Assembly: GCA_001051155.2 (NCBI GenBank)
Contig: JYIP02000014.1
Coordinates: forward strand, 91,990-155,989
DNA length: 64,000 nt
From: Chrysoporthe austroafricana
Lineage: Eukaryota; Ascomycota; Sordariomycetes; Diaporthales; Cryphonectriaceae
Direction: 5' to 3'
The notes beneath the pieces are model-generated. The model was not told the origin of the DNA. It searched no databases and saw only the letters and a list, made by a program, of their open reading frames with translations. This document shows positions 11,669 to 23,199 of the stretch, one piece after another. The position numbers and the translations under genes are program-made. Each line of letters begins with the position of its first letter. Position 1 is the stretch's first letter.

Positions 11669-12994
11669 TGCTACAGCGACTGGTATGTATGGCGCAAGGA
11701 ATTAGCGACGTGACGTCTCACCACGGCAGATGGCTCGTGAACAATTTTCTCAAGAGAGCGGCTTTGCGAGAGCGGCCATCAGAACCGCTAATTATTCCTG
11801 GGGTTGGAAAAATTAAAATTCCATCAAGAGGGGCAAACGCCGATGACGTCCATCGGGTGTAATAGCTAATCGCCGTGATATCGGGGACTCCCGTTTCGGA
11901 CTTAATCATAATAGACGGGTGTACGATGTAATATATGGACGCACTCTTTTTGCACCAAATGCTACTTTCAGTCCAGTTGAACAGCTGGCATCCTTCCAAT
12001 CAACCTCTCCATATACAGTATTTGTGTAGTGCATACAGACCTCAGAAACCTTGGCTGTGTCAGCCCACCCCACCCGCCATGCTGCGTGGCCGTGTTAAAG
12101 GTCGGAGCGCAGGTATCTTCCAAGCGCCATACATGCGTCTCAACACTTATTACGAGGATGCTAGCCAGAATCCGCGGGATCATCAAGTGCCTGCTCTGCA
12201 GGCATGATTTGTTGTCCTCACCAGAATAGGCAGCCTGACCGTTTCGGGCCCCTGTCCCTCTGTGCCTCAAATTACCTTCTCACCTACTTCAAAGAGACGA
12301 CTCGGCAGCCCAGCCATGCTTTTCTTAGATCCCGCCTCTTTGTGTGCTGCCATCAGGAACGTTTCAAAACTCGTGAGTATCACGCAAGCCAGCGGTCTGC
12401 TGATTTAAAGCACCTTGTATGGAACTATGTTCAATTACGGAGATGCAATTCGGTTCCGTCGACCGATATCTAAGGCGCGACTGTCACAAGCAAGGCTGGA
12501 ACTTTTTGCTGCGCCAAAACCTAAACAGTCTGCCATCTCACAAGTACGTTCTGTAGAAACACCACCTAATCGATTGAACATGGCAGCTTCATGAATTGTA
12601 CTGAGTACACGCAACTCGTTGAGATCAGCGAGGCGGGCGGATGATCCGAAGTTGCTATGCAAATTTATTATCAACAATGCCAGATCTACTAAGCATGGGA
12701 GAGATGTGAAAGGCAAAGCCGGGGCGTCACCTGTCGCCTTAAAGAAGGTCATGTCAGAAGTACACCCTCAATAAAGCATCGGTCATGACCGAGGGACTGC
12801 AGGAGTGAAGTGTTGCACATAGGATTCGCTGATGCCCCTACAGGACTTGACCTTTTAATTTCCAGTTTTACTGGTTTAATCTCACTGATCGTGTTTCTCA
12901 TTGCGCTGTCTCGACAGTCCGACACTCGTCTGCGGGCATCGTTTCCTGTTGTCGAAGTCGTGACCACTCCACTAGGCGGTGTATCAATCTAAAT
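11669..12994. other. Intergenic, 1.3 kb
   Basis: Between divergent genes (dehydrogenase on minus, surface protein on plus). A 105-codon minus frame (12435-12752) and a 61-codon plus frame with one hydrophobic segment (12810-12992) exist but match nothing I know. Confidence 0.45.
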
Positions 12995-15900
12995 ATGGCG
13001 ATTATCACGATAACAGAGGTCCTCCTCTTTCTTCTTTCACTCATTGCCTCGAGGGCTTGGGCACAAGTTAACACGGTAGTCGCAGCTACTGATTCTGGAG
13101 AAGCTTTGGCAGATAATGCCGTGGCCTTCATCTATAGCCTGTCCGACATCCCTTTAGCCTTGAACGGTGGTTCTTTCCAAGGGGCCGCCGGCTGTTCAGG
13201 TGTCTTTACAAACGGGCCGTGGAATATGACTGGTGGGGCTCTTCTAACCACAGGGTTAGCGGTCGACGCAGCCTTGAGCCGTTTTCAATCAACAAATAAC
13301 AACTTCACCGGATCTCAGTATTGTAGCAACGACTCCTTCGATGCCGCTACTCTAAGCATGGATGTGATAGTGGGAGCGGAATACTCAAGCATAACGAGTA
13401 CAATAACATATGCATCCAAGTTAGTTGTCTGCTATGTCTACGTTTTCCTTTTCAGATTGGATGCATACTGAGTAAAAACAGTGATCCACGAGACATAATG
13501 GTGCTTCTGGTCGATGATGATCTCGTTGCGAAACTAAACCTATGCGAGTACAGAGAATCTCTAGACCATGTTGCATCGACACAGGCGAGTATAGGATATT
13601 TGGGGGGATCAACTATCGATTATGATAGTTCCTTGGACCTCTCGGAGGGCAATGGCAGCAACTATCAGTTTACGTCGAAACCGCTCTACATCAACTATAC
13701 CACCACGCCAGGGCCGCACAAAATCGCCTTTGTGATATGTGACCTGCAGGATGCCTTTCTTGACTCGGCAGTCTTCATTAACAACGTGGATGCAATTCCA
13801 GGGGAGCGCTCAAGTTCTTTGTCAACGACCTCACGGCTCTCATCAATCTTGGTAGCAACAAGCCAGGTATTTCCGACTACGCCCCTGTCTACCAGAACCT
13901 ATGGAACTGGACCTAGCTCCAGGTCAACTCCTACAACAAGAAGTAGCAATAGGTATTCTAGCACGCCGCTCTCTACTAGAATCTATTCTGCCAGCCTCTT
14001 ATCAAGGCCAACCGTTATATCTAGCTCAAGCTCTACACGTTCACCACCTACACCCAGTTCTCAGGCTTCGAGTACGCCGCAGTTAACTAGTGTCTACTCC
14101 ACTTACTCCTCGTTACCGCTGACGACTACACCCAATTCAGCGCCCAATTCTCGAAGCTCGTCTACAGTAACAAGCAATAACGTGCCTCTTGAGTACTCCG
14201 CTGTCTACAAGTATCTACTGGTCCAGCTCCTCACAATCGCTAAAGATTGTTTCCAGCTCAAGCTTTACACTTTCATCTACGTCCGCCAGTACCCAGCCTT
14301 TATCTACAATGTCAACTACTTCTACGTAAGTACCTTAGGAACACCACACCGACCGACTCGAACTTACTTAGGTCATAATTGCTTCTTGTCAAGCATATTT
14401 GAACCGGCTGTGACGAGGCGTCGTATTCCCTGTGCATAACTAATTTCGTTTTGTTATAGGCTGTCAACCGGGCGGAGTAGTTCAGTCCTACCGGGATCAA
14501 TTGCATCCGTTCAAACTTCTACAAGCGTCTTCAGCAGCTCCGCCTTGGTCTCTAAATCATCGTCGTCTAAGAGTTCCTCCTCAGCCAGCTTTGAGAGATT
14601 TCAGTCTCGCATTACGTCCAATGCAGCCTCTTCATCCTCTGCTTCTATTGTAAGAACACCATCTATCAGCTCTACGACCCCACCATACACAGCCCTTTTC
14701 TCTCTAGTGAACTCTGCTTCGTCTTTCAGCTTTGTGTCATTACAGAGTGCCTCGTCAACGACCCGCACTTTGAGTTTGCCCTCACCATTTCATTCCCCAT
14801 CGAGCTCGAGATCGTCTAGGCAAGATCAGTCCCCGTCCCAGTCCACTCTGCCGTTAGGGTCGAGCTTCGTCACACCTACAACACTCAGTTCAGATTCCTC
14901 CCTAACACTCTCTGCTACGTTCTCCCGACAAAGCGGCTCTTTAAGTTCTTTCTCTCCAACCGTCACAAGCTGAAACAAATCATTTGAGTCAACGCAGACT
15001 ATCTCAGCGAATAGAAGTTCACCCAGCTCAACAACATCGATACAAAACGGTCAAAGCACGATCTTTTCATCAGGTTTCACGGACTCGGTGGACCTACCCC
15101 CTGTATCAACTCTGCGCTCTTCAGATTCTGACCTGTATACCAACCTGAAAACCTTCAGTCCGACTACGTCTCCTGCACACACCTTTTCAATCAACCTTCC
15201 CGCCCAAATTGACGGGACTTCAAGTTCATCCACAGGAAGCGTAATCACCATTTCTTCCATAAAGTTGACCTCATCGAGTACTGTCATTCGGACCATCACC
15301 GATGCGATTTCCGGTCAGGCATCGACGGGGCTCTTCAGCTCGCTACCTCCGAGCTCGTCTGTCCACCGTAGTCTCAGTCAGAGTGTCTCGTTTTTCGGGG
15401 CCACTTCACTACTTTCGACGCTGTCTACACCATCGAAGTCAAGCACACCGTCTGCTGCACAGATTAACGGCTCATCAATATTCCAAGATGTTGAAGCTAC
15501 CGTAATCACGATGAGCGCACTAACTGTCAATCCCTCAGCCAGCACCTCCATCACGCTTTTCTCTAACAGCAGCATGTCGCAAAATTCGCTACCAAACAGC
15601 ACAGTGAGTCTCGTCACAGTGACCAATACTCTGCTCACCACTATTGAAAGCGCGGAGTATACGACTATCACCGTCTGGGCGGCCACGACGCCGCCGCCGC
15701 CGATGATCCGCCTTACCAGCACCGTCACGGTTTGTCCACTATGTTCAAATAACACCGACACCGGGGCGCCGTCGGCTCTTGCTAGGCTCCGAACACCTTA
15801 CTTTGGGCCCCATTGGACCGTATCTCAGACCACTAGTGCTACTACCATACTACCGGCAACACCGATTGCGATAGCTGGGACACAGACAAGTAGTTCGTCG

Positions 15901-16177
15901 CCGACTGGGACCCGCACACTAAACCCGTCAAATTCTCTTCCAGAAACAAAGTTTAGTCAGCAGCCGAGGCTCAGATAGTCCACCAATGACCAGCCCACGC
16001 CTAATCGGCACTTCAACGAGAAGTCTCAATAGCACTTCGACGACAATCCCACCCTCGACTCTTACAGCACAGATCATTGAAATATCAGGTGCTCAGGCCA
16101 CAACATCAACCAGATACTCTGTGCATCTACTAGTCGCTTCCGCATCGCTTGCTATCCTGGTGGGTTGCGTGCGCTAA
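12995..16177 (+). CDS. Ser/Thr-rich surface protein with choice-of-anchor-L-like head; reading frame disturbed
   Basis: Starts with a signal peptide (MAIITITEVLLFLLSLIASRA). Exon 12995-13419 joins exon 13482 onward by an intron GTTAGT...AACAG. The first 240 residues look like a choice-of-anchor L domain: NGPWNMTGGALLTTG, DAATLSMDVIV and HKIAFVICDLQDAFLDSAVFI. A very long Ser/Thr-rich stalk follows (about 13800-16090). The C-terminus ends in a hydrophobic tail (VHLLVASASLAILVG), as expected of a GPI signal. An intron fits at 14326-14460. The frame changes between about 14167 and 14190 and again near 15978, and a TGA interrupts at 14971-14973. These need either extra weak introns (for example GTAACA at 14167 to AG at 14245, or GTAGTT at 15900 to AG at 15978) or mean decay. 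It is probably a wall adhesin or its remnant. Confidence 0.6.
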
Positions 16178-17777
16178 AAATGGGCTGCAGGTCACAAGAT
16201 AGGCTCCCTCCAGGTTTTCTGGGCGGCAACATCCGCATGCAGCGCCTTTCTCGGTGGCTACAATTGTCATTGACCTCACGTGGCGACTCTCATCGTCACC
16301 CGCACCATGTATGTGATGGAGGGAATCCTTGTATTGTAGAATCAGGGCTTGAAACAGCGGTGGTACAGGGTCACGGGGGCCGCTTGGCCAGAGATACGCC
16401 ATGCTAGGACTTGAAAGAAAGGCAGGATCCCAGAACCGTCCTCTGAGCAAGCCGTCGTACTGAATGAATCATGCAGTCTAGTCAGAAATTTCCCTGAGAC
16501 AGAGGTTCTACGATGGTATCTGCCCGAGCAAGTTGCTATACGAGAGCGAGGGTGATGATCAGGGTGGGTCGGAGGCCGACGTCCCCGCTCCTGCATATCT
16601 CTCGATAGTGCTCGTGGTTGTATGGATTGTGGATTTGGTTCCCACGTGCTCCAAGGTCATCATCCAATATGGTAGTCGATGAGAGCAGCGCCGCGACTGA
16701 TCCACCTCGGGAGCCTAGATCGTTCCGGTACATTGATACTGTAGTTCGAAAACAGACGATATGGATTCCTAATTCGGGCTGCTCACCTCAGGTAATTAGT
16801 GCAAAGACTAGGTTAGTGAACCTGCGAGATAATAGTCAGAGGCTGCCGACCCTTCGCAACTCCTGTTGATATCCCCGGACAGGTTTCATGCAGCGGGGGC
16901 AGCAACGGAACTGTGGAGACACCGACGTATCCATGGAGAATGCAATGGCCTGGAGGTATTTTCCTGCCCTGCTCCTCTCTGGCGTGCGGAGGTGACGGTA
17001 CACGATGGATGGCGTGCTGGACCTGCAACTTGGCATCTTTTTGCGCCACGCGACGTTCAAAAGACACGGCACACAACCAACACATCGGGCCCAGGAGATG
17101 ACTACCCGGATGGGATGGGCGTGTGAACAGCAGGATGCGACACTGCCTCCGCAGCAGAGCGAGGAGTGCCACGCGTGTGCGGCTTGTCCCTGGGCCCTGC
17201 GCCATCGAAGCCAGTCAGCATGTCCCCCTTTTCATTTCAGCCTGCATAGCATAATAGCGGGAGACACGCATGCACTGGCTCGCGGGACCCACCGGTCCGG
17301 CTGTATTGCGGCCGACCACGTGCAACTGAGCCAATCGCAAAGACTGGGACCGACGTACCAGGTTAGAAAGCCGTGTGCCGCCTATTGGAACCCTCAATAG
17401 CCTCGAGCAGGTCCCGATGCGGTCGCGTCGAGATACGGGCTAGTCATTTCCTGGCGGAGACTAGAGAATAAAAATAAAGAAAAAGATCCTGGATACCTAG
17501 GGTGTTAGTGCCTTGCGGTAGGATCAATACTTCGCTAATGGAGTGGCGATGACGAGGCATTGAGGTCTACCCAGACACCATCCTTCAAATCTAAATTCTT
17601 ACCGACTTCCGGCCCTCCGCCCATGAGTATCCCCAGATATATATATATAATGCCAAGGCTCACCATCTGTTCCTTGACAGGCGACACCTGGCCTAGTCGA
17701 TCTCCCGCCAGCGTCTCTAATATATCCTCGCCGCGCCTATACTGACCCACTCGCTTGTGAAGTGTGGCTCGGACGCG
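16178..17777. other. Intergenic, 1.6 kb
   Basis: Upstream region of the lysophospholipase gene and 3' region of the surface-protein gene. Short frames on both strands give unconvincing translations. A short (TA)n run is at about 17638-17649. Confidence 0.5.
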
Positions 17778-19379
17778 ATGCTATCCCTCGCCCTCCTGTT
17801 ATGCGTGGCCGACGTGGCTCTGGCTGCTACTTCTGAGTATGCCCCCTCGCTTACTGCATGCCCAAATGAGAGCCTTGTGAGGTCCGCAGATGGCATATCT
17901 AGCTCTGAAGCTAGCTGGGTCACGTCACGGAAGGCGAATGCCGATGCTGCCCTCCAGGAGTGGCTAGCAACTGCGCTTCCTGACGTCGACACCTCGAGTC
18001 TACCCACCATCGCCTTGTCTACGTCCGGTGGTGGCTTCCGCGCCTTCCTCGTCGGTGCCGGCGTGGTGCAGGCCCTGGACGGCAGAGACAGCGATTTGAG
18101 CACTGCAGGCCTTTACCAGGCCCTCACGTACCATGCAGCGTTGTCGGGCGGGGCGTGGCTTCTGAGCTCCCTCATCACTGGGAACTGGCCCACAATATCC
18201 TATCTGGAGACGACCGTGTGGGAGGCACAACTTGCGGGCGGCATCCTGAACTCGAGTAGTTCCGCTACCGTGGCCGACTACGAACAGATCGCAGAGGATA
18301 TCATAGCCAAGGCCTCAGCCGGCTTTCCGGTCTCTCTTGTCGACGCCTGGGGTAGGGAGCTGGCTTACCAGGTGATGGCTGGTGGACAGGGCACGCCGGC
18401 CTTCACTATGTCGAATATCACATCTTTATCGAATTTCACCTCCTACAACGTCCCATTCCCCATCATCACCGCCACCAAGATCAACTATCTGACGGGAGAA
18501 TGCGCGCCGACGGAAGACGAGGCCATTTTTGAGTTCAACCCGTACGAATTCGGCTCATGGTCGGATGATGTCTCCGCTTTTGTGAACACCAAGTACTTGG
18601 GAAGCAATTTCACTGACGGTCTGGCCTCAGAATGCGCGACGGGCTTTGACAGGATCGACTGGGTGATGGGTACATCTTCCAACATCCTGGAAGAGTTCAT
18701 TTGCGACACCGCCCTGGACGTCGATGTCACGGAGGACTTCCCAAGCTCTATCGTGGAGATCATTGAGGAGTATACCTCGACGTCTGAGTACGGTTATTCC
18801 ATCCTGGCCAACCCGTTCAAGGGCTTCAACTCCACGACAGTAACCACTCCCAGCTCCGTATCTGGACTCGACACGCTTTATCTCGTCGACGGGGGAGAAC
18901 CGGACCACAACGACCCGATACTACCGCTCCTTGAACCCACTCGCAATGTCTCGGTCCTCATCATCAATGACAACAGCAACGATGACAATGATTATCCAGA
19001 TGGCGAAGCCGTAGTGGCCGCTTACGAGGCCACGCAGACGGGGCGTCTGGCCGGCCGATTCCCCCAGGTCCCCGCCGTGGGCAACTTCAGTACGAAACAA
19101 GCACAGTTCTTTGGCTGTGATGAGCCTGACGCAGTGACGGTTATCTACCTGCCCAATGCAGACTGGACGTTCGCCTCAAACACGTCGACACTACAATTGG
19201 AGTACACGGCCGCCGAGACTGCCACAATGATAGCTGATGGCAACGGGGTCGCCTCCCAGGGCGGCAGTGATTCGTGGGCAACTTGCCTGGCCTGCGGTCT
19301 CATGGTGAAGGAGATTGGCTCGGCGAACTTGCCGAGCGGATGTGACGCATGCCTAGCAGAATATTGTTGGTACCCCTAA
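17778..19379 (+). CDS. Secreted lysophospholipase / phospholipase B
   Basis: Single-exon 533-residue protein with a signal peptide (MLSLALLLCVADVALA) when started at 17778; an upstream in-frame ATG at 17757 adds seven polar residues and is less likely. The patatin-like cPLA2 fold is seen from LSTSGGGFRAFLVGAG (oxyanion glycines and Arg), then the nucleophile segment AALSGGAWLL (Ser; usually GLSGG) and VDGGEPDHNDPILPLL (catalytic Asp). It removes acyl chains from lysophospholipids and phospholipids outside the cell. It has many N-glycosylation sequons, and C-terminal cysteines (CLACGL, CDACLAEYCW) as in fungal PLBs. It is shorter than the usual 600-650 residues and lacks a hydrophobic GPI tail, so it is probably released rather than anchored. 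Confidence 0.9.
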   Translation: MLSLALLLCVADVALAATSEYAPSLTACPNESLVRSADGISSSEASWVTSRKANADAALQEWLATALPDVDTSSLPTIALSTSGGGFRAFLVGAGVVQALDGRDSDLSTAGLYQALTYHAALSGGAWLLSSLITGNWPTISYLETTVWEAQLAGGILNSSSSATVADYEQIAEDIIAKASAGFPVSLVDAWGRELAYQVMAGGQGTPAFTMSNITSLSNFTSYNVPFPIITATKINYLTGECAPTEDEAIFEFNPYEFGSWSDDVSAFVNTKYLGSNFTDGLASECATGFDRIDWVMGTSSNILEEFICDTALDVDVTEDFPSSIVEIIEEYTSTSEYGYSILANPFKGFNSTTVTTPSSVSGLDTLYLVDGGEPDHNDPILPLLEPTRNVSVLIINDNSNDDNDYPDGEAVVAAYEATQTGRLAGRFPQVPAVGNFSTKQAQFFGCDEPDAVTVIYLPNADWTFASNTSTLQLEYTAAETATMIADGNGVASQGGSDSWATCLACGLMVKEIGSANLPSGCDACLAEYCWYP

Positions 19380-19952
19380 GGCGAGGGTCGGAAGTGGATG
19401 CAGATGGCAAAGGGCGTATACATAATCAATAGTATACCGTAAAGTGAGCAGGTTAACGAAGCACAACAAGTTGATACCATCCGTTTGAGCAGTCTCACAC
19501 CAGAGGCCAAGCAGCCTTCCCGATAGTTCTTACCGGGCTCCTCCTTCACGAAGCCCTCCATGCTTGCAGGTTCAGATACATTGCTGGACGATGCGCTCCG
19601 GAGTACTCCTTGTGTGATGTAAATAGGTACCTAGGCAATTACTTATTCCATCACGCCGAAGCGACGAGGCCTGCAGGAGAAAGATACAGGTGAAACCTGT
19701 CCCAGTAGCCCCCGAAATGTATTTGAAAGCTGAAGAACACTTTGTACAGGACTGTTATCTGCTACATTACACATGCCTTGTGAGCGTTCCTATGTCGAGA
19801 ATTTCGTAATCCGCTTATATAATCACGACGCAGTGGGCGAGACCTGACTTGGTGGTGGGTGTGTCGTCACCATCCCTCCTGGGCTACCACACCGACATAT
19901 CCTCACGAGCAGATCTCTCGTTTAGCAACCTTCCTAGCGACCTCTCGTCACC
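19380..19952. other. Intergenic
   Basis: Spacer between two plus-strand genes; nothing specific recognised. Confidence 0.55.
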
Positions 19953-21096
19953 ATGAGCAGCTCCACCCTCTCAGACTTCATCCCTCCCATGTTCGTCCCT
20001 CCGAAGGATGTCGAAACACATCAGGACATCCAGTACTGTTCCCAGGGACATATCCGGCAACGCCTAGACCTCTATCTCCCGAAACCCGAGGCCCGGAGAC
20101 CTGGGAGGATTCCGCTCATCGTCTACATCCATGGTAACCCCCTCATATCCCGACCGAAGTCTCGTCAAACTGATGAACGATGTATCAGGCGGCGCGTTCA
20201 TGTTCGGCTCCAAGGAGTCCCACCTCCTGCCCAGCCGGCTGCTATCCAAGGGGTTCGCCATCGCCTCGCTGGACTATCGCCTGAGCGGCGATGCCATCTT
20301 TCCCGCCGCTGTCGAGGACTGCAAATCTGCCGTGAGGTGGCTCCGGGCTCATGCTTCCGAGCACAATCTTGACGCGGATCGCATAGTTGCGTGGGGAGAG
20401 TCAGCGTGCGTAATACTAGCGGCGTGATTTTTGCCTCTCTCACCCTCAGTTTAACTCTTGAAGACTTGAATATGTTGGGCCGCGGGTGGAAAGCTCCAGT
20501 TGCGTCTAAAAGAAAAAAAAGAAAGAAAAAAAGAAAAACTGTTTCAACGACCTCCCTGTTCTCTATCATATACTAACTCCAAAATATATACCAGCGGCGC
20601 CCACCAGGCATCTATGCTGGGAGTCTCATGCGCCAGCTCCAAGGGCGACGAATTCGAAGTTGGTGACCATCTCGACGTCTCGAGCGCCATCTCTGGCGTT
20701 GTCGCGTACTACGGCCCGACGGACTTCCTCCAGATGGACACCCAAGCGCCCAAGGATGGCAAGAGCATGCTGCATGATCCCGTCGACAGCCCCGAGTCGA
20801 AATATGTCGGCGGTGCCATACAGGAAATTCCAGACAAGGTGGCTCGAGCGAACCCTATCAGCTACATCTCGGCGGACGAGAAGCCGCCGCCCTTCTTCCT
20901 GGCCCACGGCTCTCGGGACAGAATCGTGCCATTTGGTCAGAGCATCATACTAGAGGATGCATTGAAGAAGGTCGGCGTCCCTGTGACATTACACAATGTC
21001 GAGGGGGCTGATCATGTCTTCATTGGTGCGACAAAGGAGCAGATGGCGGCTTTAGACGCCGCAACGGATGATTTTCTTGCCTCAATCTTCGGATGA
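19953..21096 (+). CDS. Alpha/beta hydrolase, esterase/lipase (HGG type)
   Basis: Three exons, 19953-20133, 20189-20405 and 20595-21096, give 299 residues. Splicing builds the oxyanion motif IHGGAFMFGS across intron 1 and the nucleophile elbow WGESAGAH across intron 2. Both motifs are hallmarks of the BD-FAE/hormone-sensitive-lipase-like esterases. The tail has HGSRDRIVPFGQS (candidate Asp) and EGADHVF (candidate His), so the triad is complete. No signal peptide is seen. Intron 2 is unusually long for this window (189 nt) and contains an A-rich tract near 20510-20540. The likely activity is hydrolysis of small carboxylic esters; the natural substrate is unknown. Confidence 0.88.
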
Positions 21097-21932
21097 GCGA
21101 TGTTCAAATTCCGAGATAGGTACGCCTGGGACACATAGAATTGCCAAAGACCTCCTGTATACCTCCTGACAGCCCACTGCTATAATTCCCTGACTACTGT
21201 GCTGTTTACTCAATGAAGGGCCGCTTGGGCTGCATACTCTTCTAGCTGGAAGTCCGGGATGGCCCGGCTCACTGCAGTTGGCGTTCAGAGAGCTTAATGT
21301 GCAGAGGCGCCTGAATCACCGTGCCTCTGTGAGGCGAGGCCGCACCGTCATGAAACCCTTGCCACAGCCTGCTTTCGTAGACGGCCCGGGGCTCATGCAC
21401 AAGAGCCAAGCTGATCATCGAGACCGCCGAGTTGTGACACGATGCGCCGGCCAAATGTTATCCGGAGGCCATGCTTCTTAGGCCTCTGGTCTGCCGGAAC
21501 AGTGGCCTGCACCATCGCGCGACACGCTTCCGAGCCAAAGATATACACACGTGCTACCACCCTGTGACCTATGACGATGCCACGGATGAGGGGGCGCTGG
21601 GCGCCATCTTCAACAAGATGATCAATACGACGGCCGAGCTCATGGACACCCTGAAGCAAACTACAGGAAATTGATGATGAGTGCAAGGCTAGCTGCCGTG
21701 AGGATCGCGTATCTAGAGTCCTTTCACAACATGTCTAGCTCCGGCGCGATATAGGTCCCTGCGACATTCCCACCTGCGCTGCTCCCACGGTTGCTTTGCC
21801 AGTCATGTTTCTGATAGCTCTGATCGTGGGAGCTTGTCCTGTCTCGGCCGTGATAGAAAGAGTGTGTCCCCTAGGGATGAATTACAGCAGATTGCGATTC
21901 CGTACTTTTGGATTCCACCAAGTTGGGCCGAC
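21097..21932. other. Intergenic with a possible gene relic
   Basis: A short plus-strand frame at 21471-21674 has protein-like composition towards its end (DATDEGALGAIFNKMINTTAEL) but I do not recognise it and no partner exon was found. It could be a fragment of a lost gene or chance. Confidence 0.3.
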
Positions 21933-23199
21933 CTAGAATGTAGTCTGCAGCTCCGGGTAACCTTTGGCCTGGGCCTCGAGGTCCGCGAAGATGGCCTCGG
22001 ATGCATCTTTCCCGAGATGCTCCATGCGCGCAGCGTCGTCGTCCTCGAGCCTCTCCATCTCCTCGATGGGCTCCTCCCTGTCATCGCCCTTTCCACCCTC
22101 ATCTTCTGGCTGCATGGCCTTTTCGATCCCAGAGGTCTCGCCAACGAGCAGGAATTGCGCGCGGGGGACGAGGTGCTTAGGAAGGGTTCCCATCCAGCGC
22201 AGTGACCGAAACTCGTCGAGTATCTGCAAACGTCAGCCACAAGACGGGCTGTAGGCTTGATCTGCCTGCTTACGTCCTTGGAAAACTCAGGTGAGCCCGG
22301 CAGCTGGACGCTCTGAGGCGCAGGGTACTGAGGGTTGCGAGTGCTGATGATCCAGCTGCCCCTCTCCTTCAGCCCCATCGCGGCCTGTACCTCATCGAGC
22401 TTCTTGGGAAGCGTCAGCACGTATGCCAGATGGCTCTCTCGTCCCGTGGTCGTGATTGCATAGACGCCCTCGCCGAAGGGGGAGGCCGCGGGAGAGTGGC
22501 GGTTGGCGCCGGCGCTGGTCTGGTAGTCGCTGGACGCCAGGAAGTCTTTCTTGAGCTCGCCGAACGAGGTTGCGGCCTTCTCGACAAAGGCGATCCAGCG
22601 GTCCCGCCCGGACTGGGGCAAGACCTTCTTGGGGACGGCGACCAGGCGGGAGTTACCAGCATCGCCGATCGGCCCATCGCCAAGCCCTGCGTCGCCCGGG
22701 ATGGGCCTGAGGATAATGTAGCTGCGGGCAATATCGCCGACCTTGCCGGGGTGGTCGATACCCACGCGGCCGCGGAAGAAGAAGTAGATGAGACCCTTCT
22801 CGAGGATGTTTGAGGATGCCGAGCCACCTCGGCCGCGAGGCTCGACAGCGCCGTCCTGGTCCCCGACGACTGCGGGCCTCGGCTGGTCCTGCCCAGGCCG
22901 GTCCCCACCGTCGCCGTCGCCGTCGCGGTCACTACCCTTGTCCTCAGCAGGCGTGGCAGTGTCGTCGGCCTCCTCGGCCTCGTCCTTCTTACTGCCCCTT
23001 GTGCGTGTGAGAAAGCCCCGCGTTAGTGCGAAAGCAAAGCACGGGAGTACGGGGGGATGTCTTCAGGGCCGACCAACCTGTCCAATGACTGGTCCAAGGT
23101 CAGCTGCTTCTGAGCCTTGCGTGGGGGAAGTGACGCAGGCTCGCCCAGCTTGTGCTTGTCGCCAGCAGTGGCGTCCCTGCCTGATCTCGTCTGGGTCAT
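21933..23199 (-). CDS. Conserved-looking fungal protein of unknown function
   Basis: Three exons on minus: 23199-23078, 22997-22274 and 22223-21933, about 378 residues. The N-terminus is basic and polar (AQKQLTLDQSLDRGSKK). An acidic, low-complexity stretch follows (about residues 45-85). A structured core comes next: ILEKGLIYFFFRGRVGI, ARSYIILRPIPGDAG, LVAVPKKVLP, AYVLTLPKKLDEVQ and GSWIISTRNP. The C-terminus is acidic and helical (EEPIEEMERLEDDDAARM). The core reads like a beta-rich domain with repeated hydrophobic strands. No signal peptide, membrane span or catalytic motif is evident. I do not recognise the family. The exon joins are clean, and the N-terminal Met at 23232 is an alternative. 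Confidence 0.75.

Noticed and set aside
13398..13455. Intron GTACAA...TTTCAG in the surface-protein gene
   Set aside because: It puts a stop soon after the junction; GTTAGT at 13420 to CAG at 13481 keeps the domain intact.
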